DNA of 64,000 bases from Shewanella mangrovisoli (GTDB taxonomy: Bacteria; Pseudomonadota; Gammaproteobacteria; Enterobacterales; Shewanellaceae), in contig NZ_CP080412.1 in NCBI RefSeq assembly GCF_019457635.1, positions 1,364,001 to 1,428,000 of the forward strand. Direction: 5' to 3'. The notes beneath the pieces are model-generated. The model searched no databases. It was not told where the DNA came from and worked only from the letters and a program-made list of their open reading frames with translations. The translations under genes were made by a program, and so were the position numbers. Shown here piece by piece: positions 56,999 through 64,000 of the stretch (within the stretch, counting starts at the first letter, position 1; each line of letters begins with the position of its first letter).

Positions 56999-57534
56999 AG
57001 CTTAACTGGGGTAAGCCTATTGTCCTAGGGTTGTTGATGGCCAGTCTTTTGACTAGCTGCTCCAGCGTCGATGTGAGTGACTATCGAGATACTAATCCCC
57101 CCTTAGTGTTAGAAAGCTTCTTTAATGGCCCGCTTAAGGCATCGGGCATTGTTGAGAACTTCAGTGGCAAAGTGATTCGTCGGTTTAATGTCACCATGGA
57201 TGCGAGTTGGCAGGGGACAGAAGGCACTATCAAAGAGTGGTTTGTCTATGATGATGGTGAAACCCAAACTCGTATTTGGCGTATTCAATCCCAAGGGGAA
57301 GGGCAATACACAGGCACGGCTAACGATATTATCGGCACTGCGCAAGGGGAGGCGAGCGGGAGTGCGCTGCGTTGGCGCTACGATATGCTACTACCCGTCG
57401 AGGGTGATGAATACCAAGTACACTTTGATGATTGGATGTACTTAGTGAACGACAATACCATTATTAACCAAAGCGATATTATTAAATGGGGTGTCACTGT
57501 CGCCAAAGTGACCTTAGTGATCCAAAAGCGCTAG
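56986..57534 (+). CDS. DUF3833 lipoprotein
   Basis: 182 residues. The signal peptide ends in the lipobox LLTSC (about residue 23), so it is probably an outer membrane lipoprotein. VLESFFNGPLKASGIVENFSGKVIRRF and WRYDMLLPVEGDEYQVHFDDWMYLV match DUF3833, whose lipocalin-like fold may carry lipids. It is the last gene of the operon; AGGAG lies seven bases before ATG. No strong terminator follows immediately. Confidence 0.9.
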   Translation: MRLLKLNWGKPIVLGLLMASLLTSCSSVDVSDYRDTNPPLVLESFFNGPLKASGIVENFSGKVIRRFNVTMDASWQGTEGTIKEWFVYDDGETQTRIWRIQSQGEGQYTGTANDIIGTAQGEASGSALRWRYDMLLPVEGDEYQVHFDDWMYLVNDNTIINQSDIIKWGVTVAKVTLVIQKR

Positions 57535-57630
57535 TATTTTGTTGTCGAGTTAACGGTATAGCTTGGCTAATAATCCAGCGTTTCATGCTTTAGACTGGGT
57601 GGAATAAATCAATCTTATATGAGTTTTACG

Positions 57631-57840
57631 ATGAAAAAGCATTGGATCTTATTGGCGGTAGTCGCAAACCTTTCTTTAACCGCTTGCTCAAATATTGATT
57701 TTCGCTTTGATGATACTTCAGAAAAGCAAGCTGATCCCAATCAACCCATTAGCGATCCTATGGTGCAGGATAATGAGCGCCGTGTTCGTGATGCGCGCGA
57801 AGATGGAAAGCTAGAGCCAAAGGATCCGATTAAATTCTAA
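57631..57840 (+). CDS. Small lipoprotein, unknown function
   Basis: 69 residues. MKKHWILLAVVANLSLTAC is a lipoprotein signal (Cys19). The mature part is short, charged and probably disordered (DDTSEKQADPNQPISDPMVQ and on). An ATG four codons upstream exists, but GAG at the right distance before 57631 favours this start. It is 96 bases after the DUF3833 gene and may or may not be in its transcript. No family recognised. Confidence 0.68.
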   Translation: MKKHWILLAVVANLSLTACSNIDFRFDDTSEKQADPNQPISDPMVQDNERRVRDAREDGKLEPKDPIKF

Positions 57841-57933
57841 GATTGATAAATCAAATAGAATTTGAGCGACTCACTAGAGTTTGGGAGAATGGTGCAGCCC
57901 TTACTTTGACATAAGGGCTGATGATTCTGAAAA

Positions 57934-58278
57934 TTAACCCGCTTGATGGCTATTGTCGACCGCCTTTTTATCGTAATACTCAAAGGGAAATTGGTTACGG
58001 ATCCGCTGCTGTAGGTTGTCATTCACATTGGCAGAAATATGCAGGCGCACGCCGGAGTTTTTTTCTGCTCTGATAGTGCAAGTCAACTTTTCCGCTTTGG
58101 CCAGTTGGCGGCATTCGCGCTCGAAGCGTTCTGGGATTTTGCCTTTATGCTGAGTCATGCGACCATCTTTAAAATGCATTTCAAAAATTGTCAGTCCTTT
58201 CTTACCTGCAAAAATCAGCTTATAAACCAGAAACAAACCAATAGCGATAAAAACGAGCTTTAAAATCGTGGCTGTCAT
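57934..58278 (-). CDS. DUF3634-like membrane-anchored protein
   Basis: 114 residues. A single N-terminal membrane segment (LKLVFIAIGLFLVYKLIFAG) is followed by a soluble domain: FEMHFKDGRMTQHKGKIPER, then CRQLAKAEKLTCTIRAEK and QQRIRNQFPFEYY. This matches my memory of DUF3634 in Vibrio and Shewanella. Function unknown. AGGAGG before the ATG at 58278 sets the start; an upstream in-frame start is not needed. Confidence 0.8.
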   Translation of the reverse strand: MTATILKLVFIAIGLFLVYKLIFAGKKGLTIFEMHFKDGRMTQHKGKIPERFERECRQLAKAEKLTCTIRAEKNSGVRLHISANVNDNLQQRIRNQFPFEYYDKKAVDNSHQAG

Positions 58279-58431
58279 AATGCCTCCTCTCTTATGTTTA
58301 TAGGACAAAGATACTCTGGAGTTATGGCTTTTAACAGTGCGCTAACACGCAATTTTTATTTGGCAATGGCATGAATTTGACCTAGTCTTAAACTGCTCAG
58401 GAAATGTACTCCCTCAGTTAAGGAAAACGCC

Positions 58432-58617
58432 ATGTACCTATCGAATGCAGACCGTTGGTCGTTATTGTGCAAAAAACAAATTGATATTATTGATAAATTA
58501 TCTGCACAGTTTCCAGAACGAAAAGAACCGCTTAATGAGTTGACCCATGGTTGGCGGCATTTGCAACATCAAGTGCAGGCGGGGGATAGGCCGATAGTGC
58601 ATGAGCTGACTAAGTAA
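58432..58617 (+). CDS. Small uncharacterised protein
   Basis: 61 residues, soluble, mostly helical (LSNADRWSLLCKKQIDIIDK, then LNELTHGWRHLQHQVQAG). A good AAGGAAAACGCC ribosome site precedes ATG. It lies just before the tRNA terminator. No family recognised; the clean ribosome site and protein-like composition support it as real. Confidence 0.62.
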   Translation: MYLSNADRWSLLCKKQIDIIDKLSAQFPERKEPLNELTHGWRHLQHQVQAGDRPIVHELTK

Positions 58618-58637
58618 ATTACTAAAATCACAGATAC

Positions 58638-58668
58638 AAAAAAGCCACTCAGTGAGTGGCTTTTTTGT
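58638..58668. terminator. Terminator of the first tRNA-Phe/Thr pair (bidirectional)
   Basis: GCCACTC-AGT-GAGTGGC with A and T runs on either side; on the minus strand it ends the tRNA transcript just after tRNA-Thr. Confidence 0.92.
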
Positions 58669-58674
58669 TTTTTA

Positions 58675-58750
<76 letters not shown>

Positions 58751-58756
58751 GAATGG

Positions 58757-58832
58757 TGGTGCCCGAACCCGGAATCGAACCAGGGACACGAGGATTTTCA
58801 ATCCTCTGCTCTACCGACTGAGCTATTCGGGC
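58757..58832 (-). tRNA. tRNA-Phe (GAA), copy 1
   Basis: 76 bases. On the minus strand GCCCGAATAGCTCAGTCGG begins the gene, the anticodon loop TTGAAAA gives GAA, and CCA is encoded. It is six bases upstream of tRNA-Thr in the same transcript. Confidence 0.97.
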
Positions 58833-58901
58833 AACTAAACTAAGCGTTAGTTAACTACTTCAAACCGAGTGCTTAACACCCCATTCGTTCGAAGTGCGCG
58901 T

Positions 58902-58930
58902 ATCATATAGTGCTCGCTTTCGCTGTGCAA
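58902..58930 (-). promoter_or_regulatory. Promoter of tRNA pair copy 1
   Basis: On the minus strand TTGCAC and TATGAT are separated by 17 bases, followed by a GC-rich discriminator (ACGCGCAC). Confidence 0.85.
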
Positions 58931-59173
58931 GCCCTTTTAATTCGACTGACCAAGTATTAAACAAAAAGCGCCTTATTTAAGGCTTTATAGAGATTCGAAT
59001 GGTTCACTTGGCCGAACTATCAATGGCTTAATACGATTTAGTCGTGGGATATATGAATAAAACGGCAGTGGATTACTGAAAATTTTAAAAATTTGCAGCG
59101 CTAAGTATTAAGTTGTTAGTCAGTATTTTGTTTATTACTTGTTTAATAGCGACATGCCCATGAAGGGGGGCTT

Positions 59174-59269
59174 GTGAACAACTGGAACTATCGTGAGTGG
59201 ATTAGCAGTAATTTAGATTGGACATTGAAGGAGTTTGAATTCACTCAAATCCCAGATACAAAAAAGCCA
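59174..59269 (+). pseudogene. Possible 5' gene remnant cut by the tRNA duplication
   Basis: A GTG with a strong AAGGGGGG site starts a frame reading MNNWNYREWISSNLDWTLKE then FEFTQIPDTKK. The frame then runs into the terminator and tRNA genes, where it makes no sense as protein. It may be the start of a gene interrupted by insertion of the duplicated segment, or chance. Weak call. Confidence 0.3.
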
Positions 59270-59288
59270 CTCATTGAGTGGCTTTTTT
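59260..59288 (-). terminator. Terminator of the second tRNA-Phe/Thr pair
   Basis: GCCACTC-ATT-GAGTGGC with flanking A and T runs, identical to the first copy apart from one loop base. Confidence 0.92.
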
Positions 59289-59296
59289 GTTTTTTA

Positions 59297-59372
<76 letters not shown>

Positions 59373-59378
59373 GAATAG

Positions 59379-59454
59379 TGGTGCCCGAACCCGGAATCGA
59401 ACCAGGGACACGAGGATTTTCAATCCTCTGCTCTACCGACTGAGCTATTCGGGC
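59379..59454 (-). tRNA. tRNA-Phe (GAA), copy 2
   Basis: Identical to the copy at 58757; anticodon GAA, encoded CCA. Confidence 0.97.
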
Positions 59455-59522
59455 AACTAAACTAAGCGTTAGTTGACTACCTTAAACTGACAACTTAATG
59501 CTGCCTCGTTCGAAGTGCGGCT

Positions 59523-59551
59523 ATATTAGCGATGGTGTTTATCCTCTGCAA
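59523..59551 (-). promoter_or_regulatory. Promoter of tRNA pair copy 2
   Basis: On the minus strand TTGCAG and TAATAT are 17 bases apart, followed by GCCGCAC. The spacing and placement match copy 1 although the spacer sequence differs. Confidence 0.85.
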
Positions 59552-59786
59552 GCGCTTTTTCCTGATAAATGATGTGTTCGACTGTTTAATGTGCACTTTG
59601 GCTGTTTTTTATCTATAAACCCGTTGGAATAGGGCTTATTTGATGCCGTAAAGTTGTTTTCCCTGTCGCGTGAGTGACCCGTTTAAGCCCCACAATCAGC
59701 GTTAACACCATAATAGCGTTAATCTTTCTGAATTTTAGAAAGATATGAGCGATTTTTACTGATTTTAGTTTTTAATTTTCGTTTTA

Positions 59787-59801
59787 TGATAATGACTATT
59801 A
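59787..59801. promoter_or_regulatory. Candidate Fur box upstream of the b561-yceI operon
   Basis: TGATAAT-G-ACTATTA matches the 7-1-7 Fur motif at 12 of 14 positions, 41 bases before the b561 start. The rest of the gap from 59552 shows no gene. Confidence 0.45.
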
Positions 59802-59842
59802 TTTGATTGTGCGACTTAAGTGCAGAGGTGTGGAGTGGCCAT

Positions 59843-60394
59843 ATGTTTAGAAATACTAAGTTGAATTATGGACTTATTGCTATTGCCAGCCATTGGCTAA
59901 GTGCGGTTGTGGTGATTGGACTCTTTGCCCTCGGTGTGTGGATGGTGGAATTGACCTACTACAGTGCATGGTACAAAACGGCACCACATTGGCATAAAAG
60001 CGTTGGGATTTTGCTGCTGGCGGTAACGCTGTTTCGTTTAGTTTGGCGTTTGGTTAATCCAAAGCCTGCTCCTGAGCAAAATCACCAGACATGGGAAAAG
60101 GTTAGCGCCCACATTGCCCATGGTGCGATTTACCTCTTATTAATGGTGATTATGGCCGCTGGTATTTTGATTTCGACGGCAGAGGGCCGTGGAATTATGG
60201 TGTTCGACTGGTTTGAGTTACCCGGCCTAACGCCGCTGATTGAAAATCAGGCTGATATCGCGGGGGATATTCACCAATATGCCGCCTACAGCTTGATTGC
60301 TCTGGTTTTACTGCATGCGTTAGGCGCGTTAAAGCACCATTTTATCGATAAAGATTCAACACTACTCAAGATGATTAAATTTAACCGAGGATAA
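59843..60394 (+). CDS. Cytochrome b561 (YodB type)
   Basis: 183 residues with four membrane segments (about 9-30, 47-66, 91-110 and 145-163). Heme-binding histidines appear in [38 protein letters not shown] and [19 protein letters not shown], the classic b561 set. It moves electrons between quinol and a partner. It sits four bases before yceI, a pairing common in proteobacteria. GGAG seven bases before the ATG at 59843 sets the start; the frame opens 12 codons earlier. Confidence 0.93.
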   Translation: MFRNTKLNYGLIAIASHWLSAVVVIGLFALGVWMVELTYYSAWYKTAPHWHKSVGILLLAVTLFRLVWRLVNPKPAPEQNHQTWEKVSAHIAHGAIYLLLMVIMAAGILISTAEGRGIMVFDWFELPGLTPLIENQADIAGDIHQYAAYSLIALVLLHALGALKHHFIDKDSTLLKMIKFNRG

Positions 60395-60398
60395 TATA

Positions 60399-60974
60399 AT
60401 GAAAAAACAACTATTAGCTGCTTTGATTGGTGGAGCTTTACTGGCTCCTATGGCCGCATCAGCTGCTGATTATGTGATTGACCGTGAAGGCGCTCATGCC
60501 TCTATTACCTTTAAAGTAAGCCACTTAGGTTATAGCTATGTCGTAGGTCGTTTTAATGATTTCAGCGGTGATTTCAGCTACGACGCTAAAAATCCAACGG
60601 CAGCTAAAGTGAATGTTAAAGTGAATACCTTAAGCGTGGACTCTAACCATGCCGAGCGTGATAAACACATCCGTAGTGCCGACTTTTTAAATACAGCTAA
60701 ATTTGCTGAAGCGACTTTCGTTTCGACCTCGGTTGAAGACAAAGGCAATGGCGATCTGGTTATCACAGGTAACTTCACGCTAAACGGTGTGACTAAACCG
60801 CTGGCAATCCAAGCGCATGCTGTGGGTGAAGGTCAAGATCCTTGGGGTGGATACCGTGCAGGCTTTACCGGTACTACCACGTTTGCAATGAAAGATTACG
60901 GTATCAAGATGGACTTAGGCCCAGCGTCAGCCAATGTTGAGCTAGATTTAGTGGTAGAAGGCGTGCGTAAGTAA
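60399..60974 (+). CDS. yceI: YceI-family periplasmic lipid-binding protein
   Basis: 191 residues. A signal peptide ([21 protein letters not shown]) precedes [20 protein letters not shown], then [19 protein letters not shown], the YceI lipocalin-like barrel that binds isoprenoid-like molecules such as a quinone. [30 protein letters not shown] ends the fold. It is cotranscribed with the b561 gene, suggesting a shared redox or quinone role. A terminator follows. Confidence 0.95.
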   Translation: MKKQLLAALIGGALLAPMAASAADYVIDREGAHASITFKVSHLGYSYVVGRFNDFSGDFSYDAKNPTAAKVNVKVNTLSVDSNHAERDKHIRSADFLNTAKFAEATFVSTSVEDKGNGDLVITGNFTLNGVTKPLAIQAHAVGEGQDPWGGYRAGFTGTTTFAMKDYGIKMDLGPASANVELDLVVEGVRK

Positions 60975-61008
60975 GCTTAAGGTTACTGAGCTGCATTTAT
61001 CAGCGAAT

Positions 61009-61034
61009 AAAAAAGCGCCCTCGGGCGCTTTTTT
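61009..61034. terminator. Bidirectional terminator, yceI / yggX
   Basis: AAAAAAGCGCCC-TC-GGGCGCTTTTTT between convergent genes. Confidence 0.94.
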
Positions 61035-61059
61035 GCTTTCTATGGATAGGCGCTTAGGC

Positions 61060-61338
61060 TTATTCCTGACCCTTTTCAGGCACAAAGCCTTCAATTTCCA
61101 CGTCTTTACCTTCGAAGAGGAAAGAGGTCATTTGTTCTTCTAAAAACTTGCGATCATCAACATTCATCATGTTGAGCTTCTTTTCGTTGATCAGCATGGT
61201 CTGTTTTTTCTGCCATAGGCCCCAAGCTTCTTTACTGACGTTATCGAAAATACGTTTACCTAAATCACCTGGATACAGTTGAAAGTCTAGGCCGTCGGCT
61301 TCTTTGTTTAAATATACGCAATTGACTGTACGCGCCAT
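61060..61338 (-). CDS. yggX: Fe(II)-trafficking / oxidative damage protection protein YggX
   Basis: 92 residues. [20 protein letters not shown] with Cys7, then [27 protein letters not shown], is the family signature. It protects iron-sulfur clusters and supports MutY function in enteric bacteria. It lies nine bases after mutY, the conserved operon order. Confidence 0.97.
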   Translation of the reverse strand: MARTVNCVYLNKEADGLDFQLYPGDLGKRIFDNVSKEAWGLWQKKQTMLINEKKLNMMNVDDRKFLEEQMTSFLFEGKDVEIEGFVPEKGQE

Positions 61339-61347
61339 GATTATTCC

Positions 61348-62466
61348 TTACTGACTGTCGAGGTTGCTAGCATTAGCTACGAGTGATCCCAAATTGGCTA
61401 GCACGCGCTCGGTTGCGGCGGCGAGTCCCACTTTGGAAGGTTGATTGATGTTATACCAGAGAGACTGGTTTTGTTCCATGACTGCGCCCACGCTCTGCAT
61501 ACCCAAGGTTTGCTTGTTGTAGCCATTCGCTTGGCTATCTAAATTCAGTAGCATGGGCTGAATATCTAAATGGAAATGGCTAAAGGTATGCCTAAAACCG
61601 ATTAATGGTTCGAGTTGCGTGGCGTGATAACCTTTGGCCTCAAGCTCTGCATTGAGTGCGGCTTGAGTACTAAATTCGGGGAAGCACCATAGTCCGCCCC
61701 AAATGCCTGCAGGAGGGCGCTTAGCCAAGAAGACTTGGTTATCTTTAAGCAAAACCAACATCCAAGCGGCTTTCTCTGGGATAGTTTTCTTCGGTTTTTT
61801 ACCCGGAAAATCGGTCTGCCTTCCCATAAGTTGGGCCTTGCAATCGACTGCCACAGGGCAAGCGGCACAATTGGGTTTGCTGCGAGTACAAATGCTGGCA
61901 CCAATATCCATCATGGCTTGGTTATATTTTTGAATATCTTGCTCTGGCGTTAACTGCTCGGTTAATTGCCAGAGTTGTTCTTCCACAGGTTTTTGACCGG
62001 GCCAGCCCGCAATCGCGCCATGTCTTGCTAATACGCGTTTAACATTGCCATCGAGGATCGGATGATGTTGCCCAAGTGATAGGGATAACACTGCTCCTGC
62101 TGTTGAACGGCCAATACCTGGCAGCGCTAACACTTGCTCAAAGTCTGTTGGATATTGCCCCTGATACAAATCGCGAACCATCTTAGCGGCTTTATGCAGA
62201 TTGCGAGCTCTGGCGTAATAACCAAGGCCAGTCCAATGATGCAGTACTTCATCATCCGGCGCGTTAGCGAGGGCTAACACATCGGGGAAACGTGCCATAA
62301 AACGCTGGTAATAGGGGATAACAGTCGCAACCTGAGTTTGTTGCAGCATAATCTCTGAAACCCATACGCGATATGGGGTTTTATCTTGCTGCCAAGGGAG
62401 GGTTTTACGACCGTGGTTGTCGTACCAATTAACGATACGTGTAGCAAAGGAGGCTGTAGATTTCAT
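61348..62466 (-). CDS. mutY: A/G-specific adenine DNA glycosylase MutY
   Basis: 372 residues. [29 protein letters not shown] holds the catalytic Glu; [15 protein letters not shown] is the helix-hairpin-helix; [12 protein letters not shown] contains the active Asp. The 4Fe-4S cluster site is C-x6-C-x2-C-x5-C ([17 protein letters not shown]). A C-terminal Nudix-like domain recognises 8-oxoG. It removes adenine mispaired with 8-oxoguanine. The start [19 protein letters not shown] is family-like; an upstream in-frame ATG is unlikely. It is divergent from trmB. Confidence 0.97.
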   Translation of the reverse strand: MKSTASFATRIVNWYDNHGRKTLPWQQDKTPYRVWVSEIMLQQTQVATVIPYYQRFMARFPDVLALANAPDDEVLHHWTGLGYYARARNLHKAAKMVRDLYQGQYPTDFEQVLALPGIGRSTAGAVLSLSLGQHHPILDGNVKRVLARHGAIAGWPGQKPVEEQLWQLTEQLTPEQDIQKYNQAMMDIGASICTRSKPNCAACPVAVDCKAQLMGRQTDFPGKKPKKTIPEKAAWMLVLLKDNQVFLAKRPPAGIWGGLWCFPEFSTQAALNAELEAKGYHATQLEPLIGFRHTFSHFHLDIQPMLLNLDSQANGYNKQTLGMQSVGAVMEQNQSLWYNINQPSKVGLAAATERVLANLGSLVANASNLDSQ

Positions 62467-62645
62467 CGGCGCAGTGTAGCGGGAGATTGGTTGGCAAACA
62501 AGTAACACCCCATCGAAAAATCGGCCTAGATTCGCTCTCTAGGATAATCTTGTTATACTTCGCCTCCATTAGTGCTTGCACTGTAAGTTGAACTTTGGAT
62601 AATGCCCTTCTTTTTAGATGGTGTTGTCCACGAGACGAGGCAAAA

Positions 62646-63362
62646 ATGAGCGAAGTCACTACCGCTGAATTTAATGAAGAAGGCAAGTATCTGCGTAAGA
62701 TCAGAAGCTTTGTCCTAAGAGAAGGTCGTTTGACTAAGGGTCAAGCGCAAGCCATTGAGACTCAGTGGCCAACAATGGGCTTAGATTACAGCCCAACACC
62801 ATTAAACCTGACCGAAGTGTTTGGTCGCGAAGCCGATACTGTACTGGAAATTGGTTTCGGTATGGGCGCTTCTTTAGTACAAATGGCACAAGAAGCTCCT
62901 GAGCAGAACTTTATCGGTATTGAAGTCCATAAGCCTGGCGTTGGTTCATGCTTAAGTGACGCCGCCGCCGCTGGGGTGACTAATCTTCGCGTGTATCACC
63001 ATGATGCAATGGAAGTGTTAGAACATGCTATCGCCGATGGCAGCCTTGCGCGGGTGCAATTGTTCTTCCCCGATCCTTGGCATAAAAAGCGTCACCACAA
63101 GCGCCGCATCGTACAGGCGGAATTTGCTGAGCTTATCCGTCGCAAGCTGAAGATTGGTGGCGTGTTCCATATGGCAACCGACTGGGAAAACTACAGCGAA
63201 CATATGTTGGAAGTCATGAATGCGGCCAATGGTTACAAAAACCAATCCGCCGATGGTACCGTGGTGCCGCGCCCAGATCATCGTCCACTGACTAAATTTG
63301 AAGCCCGTGGTCATCGCCTCGGCCATGGCGTGTGGGATCTGATGTTTGAGCGTATCGCTTAA
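62646..63362 (+). CDS. trmB: tRNA (guanine-N7)-methyltransferase
   Basis: 238 residues. The SAM motif is [32 protein letters not shown] and [20 protein letters not shown] are the tRNA and catalytic motifs. It forms m7G46 in tRNA. The frame is open 17 codons upstream, but GAGG before the ATG at 62646 and the usual family start support it. It is divergent from mutY, a standard arrangement. Confidence 0.97.
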
Positions 63363-63407
63363 CATCTTTTATTGATTTTATTTTTTAACACAACGGGGAA
63401 AATCACT

Positions 63408-63734
63408 ATGGCAAAGAATCGTAGCCGTCGTTTACGTAAGAAAATGCGCGTTGATGAATTCCAAGAGTTAGGTTTTGACATTACTTGGACCTTCGATGCA
63501 TCTGTCTCTGAAGCCGATATTGATGCAACGGTCGATAAGTTTATCGATGAAGTCATTGAAGCCCGTAAGTTAGGTTTTCACGGCGGTGGTCATATCGAGT
63601 GGGAAGGTATTATTGCTACCCAAACTATCGGTAAGTGCACCGAGGAAGATGTTGCTGCAGTGAAGGCATTCTGGGCGGGTCAAAAAGTGACTCAACTCGA
63701 AGTTAGCGATCTGTACGATATCTGGTGGAGTTAA
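63408..63734 (+). CDS. yggL: YggL-family protein (DUF469)
   Basis: 108 residues. [23 protein letters not shown] is the family start; [24 protein letters not shown] and the ending [14 protein letters not shown] are conserved. YggL binds near the ribosome 50S subunit in E. coli and its role is unclear. It follows trmB by 45 bases and its stop overlaps the glutaminase start by one base. The frame opens 12 codons earlier. Confidence 0.95.
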   Translation: MAKNRSRRLRKKMRVDEFQELGFDITWTFDASVSEADIDATVDKFIDEVIEARKLGFHGGGHIEWEGIIATQTIGKCTEEDVAAVKAFWAGQKVTQLEVSDLYDIWWS

Positions 63735-64000
63735 TGCCAGAACAGGCGTTATTAGAGGAAGTGGTCGACAAAGTTCGACCCTTGCTCGGCCAAGGAAAGG
63801 TTGCTAATTACATCCCTGCGCTCGCCAATGTTTATGCTGGTAAATTGGGCATCGCCGTGACCACAATCGACGGTGAAACCATAGGCGCAGGCGATTACCT
63901 TGAGCCATTTTCAATTCAAAGTATTTCTAAAGTTTTCAGCTTAACCTTAGCGCTAACTTTATATGAAGAAACCGAAATTTGGAGCCGCGTCGGCAAAGAA
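63734..64000 (+). CDS. glsB: Glutaminase, N-terminal part (3' truncated by window edge)
   Basis: The first 89 codons of a serine-beta-lactamase-fold glutaminase that converts glutamine to glutamate and ammonia. [22 protein letters not shown] and [18 protein letters not shown] (active Ser in SISKV) match E. coli YneH/GlsB closely. The ATG overlaps the yggL stop (taatg). The rest lies beyond the window. Confidence 0.94.
   Translation, partial: MPEQALLEEVVDKVRPLLGQGKVANYIPALANVYAGKLGIAVTTIDGETIGAGDYLEPFSIQSISKVFSLTLALTLYEETEIWSRVGKE

Overview
The window is a chromosomal segment of a gammaproteobacterium, almost certainly a Shewanella of the S. oneidensis type. I infer this from the recA-recX-alaS-lysC-csrA-tRNA order, the holC-valS pair, the Shewanella-style old yellow enzyme with its TetR regulator, the Aer-type and other chemoreceptors, the cytochrome c' and b561 genes, and the mutY-yggX / trmB-yggL-glutaminase block. 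No insertion sequence, prophage, CRISPR array or defence island is visible; this is core genome with a few accessory genes.

Layout. 1-6.5 kb: the 3' end of recA, recX, alaS, aspartokinase lysC and csrA, then a cluster of eight tRNA genes (2 Ser-GCT, 6 Arg-ACG). 6.9-10.3 kb: valS and holC on the minus strand. 10.3-11.5 kb: a gene-free 1.2 kb stretch ending in a minus-strand terminator, downstream of the hibernation factor gene raiA. 12-15 kb: a cytochrome b561, a cytochrome c', trpR, a small membrane protein and slyD. 15.4-20.5 kb: the complete thr operon with its leader peptide and attenuator. 20.7-26.7 kb: a small lipoprotein, an orphan solute-binding protein, a tricorn-like protease, an unknown protein and an OsmC protein. 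26.7-29.3 kb: an iron-regulated PepSY membrane operon with a Fur box. 29.5-38 kb: an Aer-like receptor, hpf, a LuxR-type two-component pair, a possible second amino-acid leader in front of a cysteine hydrolase, a YebC-family protein, a second chemoreceptor and a small protein. 38-46.7 kb: nemR/nemA with three operators, a Lon-like protease, a GGDEF-EAL protein and a DEAD-box helicase.

47.6-57.5 kb holds the most system-like region: an eleven-gene, tightly packed plus-strand operon (DUF523/DUF1722, MerR/LitR-like regulator, photolyase, NTF2-like, SDR, FAD amine oxidase, DUF1365, cyclopropane fatty acid synthase, DUF2878, chalcone isomerase-like, DUF3833 lipoprotein). It matches the known photo-oxidative / singlet-oxygen response cluster. 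The promoter region carries two TGTACA repeats and a TGATCC-type element. 57.6-64 kb: small proteins, duplicated tRNA-Thr/tRNA-Phe pairs, a b561-yceI operon, mutY-yggX, trmB, yggL and the start of a glutaminase.

The two observations I rank highest are (i) a Thr-rich 21-codon leader plus terminator in front of a cysteine hydrolase gene (33.9-34.1 kb), and (ii) the raiA downstream region, with five AGGAG motifs all on one strand and a C(UUCG)G-capped terminator. Both are inferences from sequence alone.
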